A stretch of 64,000 bases of DNA from the NCBI GenBank assembly GCA_017428925.1, contig JAFRPY010000077.1, positions 1 through 64,000 on the forward strand. The letters run 5' to 3'. A program made the position numbers and the translations under genes. A model generated the notes under the pieces. The model saw only the letters and a program-made list of their open reading frames with translations. It was not told where the DNA came from and did no database searches. The DNA is from Prevotella sp. (GTDB lineage: Bacteria > Bacteroidota > Bacteroidia > Bacteroidales > Bacteroidaceae). Of the stretch, positions 51,015 to 58,344 are shown piece after piece; the stretch's first letter is position 1; every line of letters begins with the position of its first letter.

Positions 51015-51619
51015 TAGCGGCGTTTTCTTTTGCTGACAGTTTGTTGAACGGACGGGTTAATGTCTACAGACTCGAATTTGAACGTTTCGAGGTCGAGCTG
51101 GATTTTGCCGTTGGTGAAGCGTGCCAGGTCGCTGGCAATCTTTTCATCGTCGGCCGAACCGTTACTCCACTGGTAGAGGTTGCGCTTCATCTGATTGGCA
51201 GTCTGCCGCACCAGTTCGTCGCGCTCGGCACCTTCGGGCATGTTCTGCAACTTTTCGAAAAGTTCGAACATCATTTTTCCGTAATGGCGCACGGGAATGT
51301 CTGCCATGGGATAGCCGAGCGGTTCTGGCTTGTGGGCTATCTGAGTTGCCCCAGAGATGTCGTAAGGCCAGTCGATGTCGAGTTGGAAATTACTCATGAT
51401 GGCCAGATGGTCCCACAGTTTCCGCTTGTAGTCGGGATTCTCCCTGTTTTGCGGCGACATACGGTCCATGATGGCCACGATGGTTTCTGCACAACGCTGC
51501 CGTTCTTCTTTGTCGGCAATGGTCTGTGCGTAGTCCACCATATCCTGTACTTCACGTCCGTATTCGGGCAGCACGAGCTTCTCCCGCTGAGTGTTGTAGT
51601 CTAATCCTTCTATATTCAT
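51014..51619 (-). CDS. DUF4290 protein
   Basis: 201 residues, cytoplasmic, mostly helical. Characteristic blocks: LDYNTQREKLVLPEYGREVQ, DRMSPQNRENPDYKRKLWDH, ADIPVRHYGKMMFELFEKL and RNLYQWSNGSADDEKIASDL. DUF4290 is found in Bacteroidota next to murA; the function is unknown. Its basic end (VSKRKRR) is notable. Stop and murA start overlap as TAATG. Confidence 0.9.
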   Translation of the reverse strand: MNIEGLDYNTQREKLVLPEYGREVQDMVDYAQTIADKEERQRCAETIVAIMDRMSPQNRENPDYKRKLWDHLAIMSNFQLDIDWPYDISGATQIAHKPEPLGYPMADIPVRHYGKMMFELFEKLQNMPEGAERDELVRQTANQMKRNLYQWSNGSADDEKIASDLARFTNGKIQLDLETFKFESVDINPSVQQTVSKRKRR

Positions 51620-51642
51620 ATTTCAAGTTCTGGTTTTCAATT

Positions 51643-52335
51643 TCAAAGCAGTTTCTTGGGCATTTTTGCCACGAAGTCCTTCAGGTAAAAAGGAACGAAA
51701 TAGGCGGTGTCCTCGTATTGCTCCTGCAGATAGTTGCGCTCGGCCAGTGGCTGCATGTATTTGGCCAGCGGCTCAATGTCCTTGATGTACCGGGCATTGG
51801 GATGGTTGATGGTCTCCATGCACTTGGCCGCTCCGTTGCCGAAGAAATAGACCGGATGCTTGTCGAGATACTCCCTGTAGGTATCAGCATCGACAATGTC
51901 GGCCTGGATGGGTCTGACCTCTTTCAAGGCACGCGTATAAAGGGCTGCATAGACTTCCATGCGCCGTGCATCGAGCATCGGACAGAGCAGCGCGTCTTCC
52001 TCTTCAATCATTTCACGCAACAGCACAGGGACACAGACCAGCTTCAGCGTAGGTACTGAGAGCAGGGGAATGTCGAGAGCGTAGCAGATGCCCTTGGCCA
52101 TCGAAGTGCCAATGCGCAGTCCCGTGTAAGAACCGGGGCCACAGCTGACGGCAACTGCATCGAGCGGAATGGCATGGCTGTTGATGAAAGAGAGTGCCTC
52201 GTCAACATATACACCCAAGTTTACCGAGTGGTTATGGCCCGAGTGGTCTTCTTTGCTGAAGATAACTTTCGAGTCTTCAGAGACCGCCACACTGCACACA
52301 TCGGTGCTTGTTTCTATATGTAAAATACACGCCAT
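51643..52335 (-). CDS. tsaB: tRNA threonylcarbamoyladenosine protein TsaB
   Basis: 230 residues. Partner of TsaD in the t6A tRNA modification. ILHIETSTDVCSVAVSED, GPGSYTGLRIGTSMAKGICY and MLDARRMEVYAALY are family blocks. ATG 52335 is preferred over an in-frame TTG at 52341. A -7 box lies 26 bp upstream, divergent from the yicC promoter. Confidence 0.94.
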   Translation of the reverse strand: MACILHIETSTDVCSVAVSEDSKVIFSKEDHSGHNHSVNLGVYVDEALSFINSHAIPLDAVAVSCGPGSYTGLRIGTSMAKGICYALDIPLLSVPTLKLVCVPVLLREMIEEEDALLCPMLDARRMEVYAALYTRALKEVRPIQADIVDADTYREYLDKHPVYFFGNGAAKCMETINHPNARYIKDIEPLAKYMQPLAERNYLQEQYEDTAYFVPFYLKDFVAKMPKKLL

Positions 52336-52361
52336 AATCAAATATCTTCGAAATAATTGTG

Positions 52362-52369
52362 CAAAAATA
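52362..52369 (-). promoter_or_regulatory. -7 element of the tsaB-murA-rseP gene run
   Basis: TATTTTTG on the minus strand, just before tsaB. Confidence 0.5.
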
Positions 52370-52391
52370 CGTATTTTCCACCAAAAAGTAG

Positions 52392-52399
52392 TAATTTTG
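52392..52399 (+). promoter_or_regulatory. -7 element of the yicC-gmk-nadD operon
   Basis: TAATTTTG, 27 bp before the yicC start; the -33 is weak. Together with the tsaB element it forms a compact divergent promoter region. Confidence 0.55.
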
Positions 52400-52426
52400 C
52401 AGAAAATTTAACGTAAATCAAGAAGT

Positions 52427-53302
52427 ATGATACAATCTATGACCGGGTACGGCAAGTCTGTCGTAACCTTCAAGGATAAGAAAATCAATGTTGAGATAAA
52501 GTCGCTCAACTCCAAGACACTCGACCTCAGCACGCGCATAGCTCCCCTCTACAGAGAGAAGGAAATGGAGATTCGCCAGATGGTATCGAAGGCGCTGATA
52601 CGCGGAAAGGTAGACGTCAATGTGTGGATTGAGAAGGAAGCGGGCGTAGATGCCACACCTATCAACGGGGCACTCTTGGAAAACTATTTCTGGCAGATGA
52701 AGGACATTTCGGCAAAGACAGGTATTCCCGAACCCGCCGACTGGTTCACCACGCTGATGCGTTTGCCCGATGTGCTTACAAAAACCGAGGTGGAAGTGCT
52801 TTCCGAACAGGAATGGGAGGTGGTATGCCGTGCCGTCGACCAGGCTCTGCATAATATTGTGGAATTCCGCATACAGGAAGGTGCCGCACTCCAAAAGATG
52901 TTCACCGAGAAAGTGGATAATATCGCCGCCCTGCTGGAAAGTATCGAGCCATATGAGAAGAGCCGCGTTGAGAAAATCCGTAGCCGTATTATCGACGGAC
53001 TGAAGACCATTCCCGAGGTGGAATACGACAAGAACCGACTGGAGCAGGAACTCATCTACTATATCGAGAAACTCGACATCTCGGAGGAGAAACAGCGACT
53101 GGCCAACCACCTGAAGTATTTCCGTGAGTCGATGGACGAGCCTGCCGGACAGGGAAAGAAACTGGGATTCATCGCTCAGGAGATGGGACGCGAAATCAAC
53201 ACTACGGGTTCGAAAAGCAACAACGCCGAGATGCAGAACATCGTGGTGAAGATGAAAGACGAACTGGAACAAATCAAGGAACAAGTCTTAAACGCATTAT
53301 AA
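52427..53302 (+). CDS. yicC: YicC-family endoribonuclease-like protein
   Basis: 291 residues. MIQSMTGYGKSVVTFKDKKI at the N terminus and NTTGSKSNNAEMQNIVVKMK with DELEQIKEQVLNAL at the end are typical YicC_N and DUF1732 blocks. The family is now regarded as RNases acting on small RNAs. Just before gmk, as in many bacteria. Confidence 0.94.
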   Translation: MIQSMTGYGKSVVTFKDKKINVEIKSLNSKTLDLSTRIAPLYREKEMEIRQMVSKALIRGKVDVNVWIEKEAGVDATPINGALLENYFWQMKDISAKTGIPEPADWFTTLMRLPDVLTKTEVEVLSEQEWEVVCRAVDQALHNIVEFRIQEGAALQKMFTEKVDNIAALLESIEPYEKSRVEKIRSRIIDGLKTIPEVEYDKNRLEQELIYYIEKLDISEEKQRLANHLKYFRESMDEPAGQGKKLGFIAQEMGREINTTGSKSNNAEMQNIVVKMKDELEQIKEQVLNAL

Positions 53303-53306
53303 TATA

Positions 53307-53909
53307 ATGAAAAAGGGCAAACTACTCATTGTCTCAGCCCCCAGCGGCAGCGGCAAGTCAACGATTGTGAACTGGTTGATGAAAGAACATCCAGAACTGA
53401 ATCTGACTTTCAGCGTCTCTTGTACCAGCCGCGCTCCACGAGGCACTGAGCAGAACGGCGTGGAGTATTTCTTCATCACCGCTGATGAATTCCGTGAAAA
53501 GATTGCAAGGAATGAGTTCCTGGAATACGAAGAGGTTTACGAAGACCGTTTTTACGGCACCCTGAAATCGCAGGTCGACGAAAAGACGGCCCAGGGGCTG
53601 AATGTGGTGTTCGACGTGGATGTGAAAGGTGGCATAAACATCAAGAAACACTATCGCAAGAGAGCCATGAGTATCTTCATCCAACCGCCTTCGATAGCCG
53701 AATTGCGTCGCCGTCTGGAAGGCCGTGGAACGGATACTCCCGAGGTCATCGAACAGCGTTTGGCCAAAGCCGAATACGAGCTGACTTTTGCTCCGAAGTT
53801 CGACCATGTGGTTGTCAACGACGATTTGGCCACAGCTGAGGCTGAAGCCTTGAAATTGGTGGAGGATTTCCTTAAAAACACCAACAATCCACCATCACCC
53901 AACACCTAA
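53307..53909 (+). CDS. gmk: Guanylate kinase
   Basis: 200 residues. Converts GMP to GDP. P-loop SAPSGSGKST (about 9-18), SCTSRAPRGTEQNGVEYFFI, EYEEVYEDRFYGT, FDVDVKGGINIKK. The last residues (NTNNPPSPNT) are encoded by a heptamer repeat that continues to nadD, so the protein's C terminus has been extended by repeat sequence. Confidence 0.96.
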   Translation: MKKGKLLIVSAPSGSGKSTIVNWLMKEHPELNLTFSVSCTSRAPRGTEQNGVEYFFITADEFREKIARNEFLEYEEVYEDRFYGTLKSQVDEKTAQGLNVVFDVDVKGGINIKKHYRKRAMSIFIQPPSIAELRRRLEGRGTDTPEVIEQRLAKAEYELTFAPKFDHVVVNDDLATAEAEALKLVEDFLKNTNNPPSPNT

Positions 53910-53921
53910 CACCCAACACCC
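53896..53921. repeat. CACCCAA heptamer array from the gmk end to nadD
   Basis: CACCCAA, CACCTAA, CACCCAA, CACCC; the stop codon of gmk lies inside the array, which ends at the base before the nadD ATG. Confidence 0.65.
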
Positions 53922-54497
53922 ATGAACATCGGTCTTTTCGGCGGTTCCTTCAACCCTATCCACAACGGACACGTCTGGTTGGCTGAGGCCCTGCTTCGGG
54001 AGACAGCCCTCGATGAAGTGTGGTTCATGGTGTCGCCCCAGAATCCGCTGAAACAGAACAGCCAGTTGCTCGATGACGGTCAGCGGTATCGTTTTGTCCA
54101 GTTGGCCCTAAAGGATCATCCTCGACTGAAAGCCTGCGACTACGAGTTCCATCTGCCTAAGCCCTCATACACTTGGAACACGTTGCAGTCCCTGGAAAAA
54201 GACTTCCCACAACACGCTTTTACCTTGCTCATCGGGGGCGACAACTGGGAACTGTTTCCCAAATGGTATCGTTATGAAGACCTGATGCGCGATTATCCCA
54301 TCGTGGTCTATCCCCGGAAAGGTGCCACCGTAGATTTCCAGCCAGCCGCTTCGTCTAATGTTTCCTTTGTGAACGTTCCCCTTATTGATATCAGCAGTAC
54401 GATGATACGCGAGCGGCTGCGTCAGGGGAAAAGCATCCGCGGACTGGTGCCCGCCCCTGTGGCATCGGTTATTGAGCAAGAACACATGTATGGGTAA
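53922..54497 (+). CDS. nadD: Nicotinate-nucleotide adenylyltransferase
   Basis: 191 residues. NAD synthesis from nicotinate mononucleotide. GLFGGSFNPIHNGHVWLAEA holds the nucleotidyltransferase HxGH-type site, followed by LLIGGDNWELFPKW and the C-terminal ISSTMIRERLRQGKSIRGLV. Length fits the family. Third gene of the operon. Confidence 0.96.
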   Translation: MNIGLFGGSFNPIHNGHVWLAEALLRETALDEVWFMVSPQNPLKQNSQLLDDGQRYRFVQLALKDHPRLKACDYEFHLPKPSYTWNTLQSLEKDFPQHAFTLLIGGDNWELFPKWYRYEDLMRDYPIVVYPRKGATVDFQPAASSNVSFVNVPLIDISSTMIRERLRQGKSIRGLVPAPVASVIEQEHMYG

Positions 54498-54595
54498 CCG
54501 TTCCCTTTTCGGGCTATTCCATTCCTAAAATCACAAAAACATTGCCGTTTTCTGCATTTCTGCAAATGTGGGAAACGGTTTTTCTCGTTTAGTAT

Positions 54596-54603
54596 TACCT
54601 TTG
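54596..54603 (+). promoter_or_regulatory. -7 element of the coiled-coil lipoprotein gene
   Basis: TACCTTTG 57 bp before ATG 54660. Confidence 0.6.
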
Positions 54604-54659
54604 TCTTTACATATATCTACTGATATAACTATTCCCAAATCTATAAAACTAAAAGTAAT

Positions 54660-55526
54660 ATGAAAAAAATCATTTGGATTCCTATGGTATGCGCTTTGCT
54701 GTTAGGCATGAGCGCTTGTAAGTCAAAGGGTGGCAGCAGCGCATTTATGGACAGCGACTCGTTGGTTGCCATCAACCAGCAGCAGGCTGCCGAACTTGAA
54801 GGTATGAATGCCATTCTCGACGAGATCTCGTTGATGATGGACAGTATGGCTGTACAAGAAGGTCTGCTCTTCCTTGACGGAAAAAGTGAAGTGACCAACA
54901 ACCGTTTGCAGATTAAGAACAACGTGAAGGCCTTTGCACAGTTGGTGGCCCGTCAGAAAGAAAAGATGAAGGATATTGAAGAGCGTCTGGGCAAGAGTAC
55001 TGCCAGTATGGAGAAACTGCAGAAATTCGTCACATTGCTCAAGGCTCAGATTGATGACAAGGAAGATGAAATCGTGCTGCTCGAGCAACAACTCGACGAC
55101 CAGACACTCGACATCGACCACCTGCGCAACAGCCTGTGGCGTGCTGGTAACAAGATTGACCAGCAGCGTGACCAGATTTACGAGCAGCAGGATATCATGG
55201 ACGCACAGGACAAGATTATCAACGAGTGCTATTATCTGGTAGGCACCAAGTCACAGCTGAAAGAATGGGGCATACTGAAGGGCGGAAGCATCTTCAAGAA
55301 GAGCAAGGCCGACATGGGTAATGTGCCGCAAGAGATGTTCCATCCTGTTGACATCCGCAATTTCAAGAGTCTCGACCTGAAAGGAAAGAATGTGAAACTC
55401 ATTTCTCCTGCTCCCGACGGCTCCTATGAAATCGTTGACAACGGCAATGGCAACTACGTGCTGAACATACTTGATGCCACAAAGTTCTGGAGTGTTTCCA
55501 ACTATCTGGTAGTGAGATGTGACTAA
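54660..55526 (+). CDS. Coiled-coil lipoprotein
   Basis: 288 residues. Lipobox SAC (Cys about 20). A long coiled coil (about 35-190: QQQAAELEGMNAILDEISLM ... IYEQQDIMDAQDKIINECYY) and a short C-terminal globular part ending in KFWSVSNYLVVRCD. I recognise it as a conserved Bacteroidales lipoprotein of unknown function; a role at the cell envelope is likely. 18 bp before the LysM gene and probably co-transcribed. Confidence 0.75.
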   Translation: MKKIIWIPMVCALLLGMSACKSKGGSSAFMDSDSLVAINQQQAAELEGMNAILDEISLMMDSMAVQEGLLFLDGKSEVTNNRLQIKNNVKAFAQLVARQKEKMKDIEERLGKSTASMEKLQKFVTLLKAQIDDKEDEIVLLEQQLDDQTLDIDHLRNSLWRAGNKIDQQRDQIYEQQDIMDAQDKIINECYYLVGTKSQLKEWGILKGGSIFKKSKADMGNVPQEMFHPVDIRNFKSLDLKGKNVKLISPAPDGSYEIVDNGNGNYVLNILDATKFWSVSNYLVVRCD

Positions 55527-55544
55527 TTACATAAAGGTGTTATT

Positions 55545-56486
55545 ATGAGGAAAATATTGTTTCTCTTTGTCATGTGGCTGGCGGTTCAGACCGCCAGCGC
55601 ACAGATTGCTGCCAAGTATCAGGTTCATCGGGGTGACACCTATGCCTCGATAGCCGAGAAATTCGGCATGACAGAGGGCGAGCTCCGCCGGAAAAATTCG
55701 GGAAAGCGTCACCTGTATGCCGGCATGACAATCAATGTCGTCGATTATTATAATGGCCGTCCTGCGCGAATTTCCAGCCCTCGCGAAAGCTACGATGACA
55801 GGGTAGACATGGATAATTATGACAGCGCTGAGTCCAGTTACGGCAGTTATTCCAATTCGTTCCTTGACGATCCGGATTTCCAGGAGGCACAGCGTCTGGA
55901 AAAGATGCACAAGTTCAAGGATGCCGCCAAACTCTATTCCAAGGTCATCGACCGCAATCCTTCGGCAGTATTGTTCTTCACGCGTGGCGTGTGCTATTAC
56001 CAGAACAAGAAATGGAAAAAAGCCATTTCCGACTTTGAGTATGCGCTGAATGCGAGAGATGCCAACGCTACACTCAGAAGTGAGTGCGAACGCTATCTTG
56101 ACAGTGCCTACGAACAGCGGGCCATTTCACAGGAGCGCTCGGCTAATACCTGGGCTGGTATTCTGACGGGCGTCGTGGCTGTGGGTGCGGTGGCCGATGC
56201 GCTCTCCCACGACAAAAAAGACCATGGCAAGGGGAATCGCGACGGACATCAGGCCAATGGTGGACAGCAGCGTGGCGGCGACCGTCAGCAGGCCGGTGGG
56301 CAGCAGCGTGGCGGCGACCGTCAGCAGGCCGGTGGACAACAACGCGGAGGCGACCGTCAGCAGGCTGGAGGACAGCAACGCGGCGGCAACAACCGCCAGC
56401 AGACCAGTGGCCAGCAACGAGGTGGTAATCGCCCGCAGGGCCAGCGCGGTAACGATGAGCGCAGAGGTCAGCGGAACAGGGACTGA
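55545..56486 (+). CDS. LysM/TPR exported protein with Gly-Gln-Arg repeat tail
   Basis: 313 residues. Signal peptide (about 1-20); LysM domain (about 24-66: YQVHRGDTYASIAEKFGMTE) for peptidoglycan binding; TPR-like part (about 110-190: KMHKFKDAAKLYSKVIDRNP, LFFTRGVCYYQNKKWKKAIS). A short hydrophobic stretch (AGILTGVVAVGAVADAL) and a low-complexity tail follow, with near-perfect 12-residue repeats of GGQQRGGDRQQA. The tail comes from a 36-bp DNA repeat that may vary in copy number. The LysM suggests a cell-wall-bound protein. Confidence 0.8.
   Translation: MRKILFLFVMWLAVQTASAQIAAKYQVHRGDTYASIAEKFGMTEGELRRKNSGKRHLYAGMTINVVDYYNGRPARISSPRESYDDRVDMDNYDSAESSYGSYSNSFLDDPDFQEAQRLEKMHKFKDAAKLYSKVIDRNPSAVLFFTRGVCYYQNKKWKKAISDFEYALNARDANATLRSECERYLDSAYEQRAISQERSANTWAGILTGVVAVGAVADALSHDKKDHGKGNRDGHQANGGQQRGGDRQQAGGQQRGGDRQQAGGQQRGGDRQQAGGQQRGGNNRQQTSGQQRGGNRPQGQRGNDERRGQRNRD
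56262..56408. repeat. 36-bp coding tandem repeat in the LysM protein gene
   Basis: Three 36-bp units (56262, 56298, 56334) and a 39-bp variant (56370) encode GGQQRGGDRQQA-type repeats. The first two units are nearly identical in DNA, a sign of recent copying. Confidence 0.85.
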
Positions 56487-56506
56487 CCTTTTTCTAAACA
56501 TAATAC

Positions 56507-56546
56507 AAGAGAGCCGCCTGCTGATTTCCCGGCAGGCGGCTCTCTT
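56507..56546. terminator. Bidirectional terminator between convergent genes
   Basis: Perfect 15-bp stem AAGAGAGCCGCCTGC / GCAGGCGGCTCTCTT with a 10-nt loop, T-rich on both sides. It serves the LysM gene (plus) and the 56563 gene (minus). Confidence 0.85.
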
Positions 56547-56562
56547 ATTGTTATTATGTCAC

Positions 56563-56949
56563 TTAATAGCGACGGCGGTCATAGTCACGGCGACGGTCTG
56601 CCGGACGACGGTCGTATCCGCGGCGCGGACTGTCGTATCTGGGACCTGGTGCCGGACGACGGTCATATCCCGGACGCGGTCCGTGGTGGTGGCGTCCCAT
56701 GTAAATGTCCCACTGGCGGTCAGAGAGGACACGGCGATAGGCACGGTCACGTCCCTCGGGACCTATTTCTCGCCGGGCGAAGCGCAGATTGATTCCGTAG
56801 ATTCGGTCATACTGGCCTCTGGTCAGGCCCACGCGGCGGTCAACACTGTTAGTCATTCTGCGTGCTTCTTCCTTGATGCGCGGCGGCTGAGCCGTCACAG
56901 ATAATGAAAGGAACAGCGCGAAAACGAATAAAGCAATTCTTGTTTTCAT
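56563..56949 (-). CDS. Small secreted Arg/Tyr/Pro-rich protein
   Basis: 128 residues. Signal peptide (MKTRIALFVFALFLSLSVTA), a short helical domain (NSVDRRVGLTRGQYDRIYGI, ARREIGPEGRDRAYRRVLSD) and a low-complexity basic tail with RRPxPGPRYDSPRRGYDRR-type repeats. Probably periplasmic. I do not recognise a function; the helical part resembles the LTxxQ-type motifs of Spy/CpxP-like proteins, which is only a hint. Confidence 0.65.
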   Translation of the reverse strand: MKTRIALFVFALFLSLSVTAQPPRIKEEARRMTNSVDRRVGLTRGQYDRIYGINLRFARREIGPEGRDRAYRRVLSDRQWDIYMGRHHHGPRPGYDRRPAPGPRYDSPRRGYDRRPADRRRDYDRRRY

Positions 56950-57005
56950 AAATCTGTAATTTTAACTGGTAAATAAAGTTATTAACTATGTATTATATAT
57001 ATTTG

Positions 57006-57013
57006 CAAAGTTA
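57006..57013 (-). promoter_or_regulatory. -7 element of the Arg/Tyr-rich protein gene
   Basis: TAACTTTG on the minus strand, 57 bp before ATG 56949. Confidence 0.5.
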
Positions 57014-57086
57014 TAGTAAAAGCCATAAAAACGTTTCCCGTTTCAACAGAAAAGTGTCCTAAATTTGCAGAAATGCCGTTTTAGGG

Positions 57087-57117
57087 TTTTCATATTCGCA
57101 AATTTGGTGTAAATTTG
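57087..57117 (+). promoter_or_regulatory. Promoter of the 7TM-AraC gene, close enough for a leaderless mRNA
   Basis: TTTT 57087-57090, a 19-nt spacer, TAAATTTG 57110-57117. The first in-frame ATG (57122) lies only 4 bp after the -7 box, about where transcription should begin. Either the mRNA is leaderless or translation starts at ATG 57152. Confidence 0.6.
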
Positions 57118-57121
57118 CAAC

Positions 57122-58282
57122 ATGTTTACTACAATAGTCATTTTCCTTCCCATGTATGTGTCGGCCATTTTGGCCGCCTTCCTTGCGGTTGAGCTTGTTG
57201 ATCGCTATCAGTGGGTGAAATCTTTGCTGCTGGCATTCTTGATTGCCTGCACCTTCCTTTATGCGGGGCACGCAATATATTTCTCTTACTACACCAACCT
57301 GATACCCGTTTCTGATACGATATATAGCTTCTGCAACCTTGCCGTCTATCCCCTTTATTTCATCTATGTGGTGAACCTGACGGAAAAGCGCCCCCATCAC
57401 TATTACTATTGGCTCTCCCTTTTGCCGGCGGTTATCTGTTCGTTGGCCATGGGCTGCTGCTATGTGCTGATGGATTCGGCCGAGTGTTCCAGGTTCATTG
57501 AAGACTATCTCTACAATAACGATTCTTCGGAACTTTCCGGAACCGCACTCTATGCCGTTTGGGTGCATGTTGTGTCGAAGATTCTGTTCGGGGTGCAGAT
57601 TATTCCCATCCTGGTGTTTGGCATGAAGAAAATCAACCGGTACAATAAGAATGTGAGAAGCTACTATGCCGACACCGACACCCGGTTGCTGGTGCATATC
57701 AAGGTGCTCTACATCATTTTCTTCGTCACCTCCACGGTTTCATTTGTCAGCAACATCATCGGCCGCCACAGTTTCCTGGATTCTCCTGACATGGTTGCCA
57801 TTCCTTCGGTGCTTTTCTCCATGCTGATATTCACGCTTGCCTATGTGGGTATCAAGCGCGATTTCACGGCCGATGATATGGAGCAGGAGATGGCCGCCGA
57901 CCCTGAACTGCCGGTAGAACCTGTTGTGAGAAAGGCCGCGAATTCTTCGAAGGATCTCTGCCGCAGGATAGAACAGGTGATGAAAGACGAGAAAATGTTT
58001 CTGCGCAACGACTTGAAAATCAGCGACCTTTCACTGCGTCTAGGATCAAACCGCAATTACATCTACAATGCCATTAACGTGGAAATGGGTGTTTCCTTTT
58101 CCGATTATATCAACCGCCAGCGCATCGACTATGCGGTTGCGATGATGCGTGAGCATCCCGACATGCCAGTCAACGAGGTCTACCTGAAAACGGGTTTTTC
58201 CTCTTCGAGTTCCTTTTACCGAAATTTCAGGCTATATATGGGCTGTACGCCCAAAGAATATGTGGAAAAGGCAAAGTTTTAG
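57122..58282 (+). CDS. Membrane AraC-family regulator (multi-TM sensor)
   Basis: 386 residues. N-terminal 7-TM-like region (about 1-245: FLPMYVSAILAAFLAVELVD, FLIACTFLYAGHAIYFSYYT, ILFGVQIIPILVFGMKKINR, YIIFFVTSTVSFVSNIIG, SVLFSMLIFTLAYVGIKRDF), an acidic linker, then an AraC DNA-binding domain (about 285-385). Its helix-turn-helix segments are LKISDLSLRLGSNRNYIYNA and VYLKTGFSSSSSFYRNFRLY with the end MGCTPKEYV. The ligand is probably membrane or periplasmic. The gene lies just upstream of the phosphoethanolamine transferase-like gene and may control it. The start could also be ATG 57152. Confidence 0.85.
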   Translation: MFTTIVIFLPMYVSAILAAFLAVELVDRYQWVKSLLLAFLIACTFLYAGHAIYFSYYTNLIPVSDTIYSFCNLAVYPLYFIYVVNLTEKRPHHYYYWLSLLPAVICSLAMGCCYVLMDSAECSRFIEDYLYNNDSSELSGTALYAVWVHVVSKILFGVQIIPILVFGMKKINRYNKNVRSYYADTDTRLLVHIKVLYIIFFVTSTVSFVSNIIGRHSFLDSPDMVAIPSVLFSMLIFTLAYVGIKRDFTADDMEQEMAADPELPVEPVVRKAANSSKDLCRRIEQVMKDEKMFLRNDLKISDLSLRLGSNRNYIYNAINVEMGVSFSDYINRQRIDYAVAMMREHPDMPVNEVYLKTGFSSSSSFYRNFRLYMGCTPKEYVEKAKF

Positions 58283-58290
58283 CCTGCACA

Positions 58291-58322
58291 TTTGGCAGTT
58301 TCGAAAATAATCACTAATTTCG
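58291..58322 (+). promoter_or_regulatory. Promoter of the phosphoethanolamine transferase-like gene
   Basis: TTTG 58291-58294, a 20-nt spacer, TAATTTCG 58315-58322 (one mismatch to TAnnTTTG). Confidence 0.55.
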
Positions 58323-58344
58323 CCCGCAAAATCTGACACACGCA

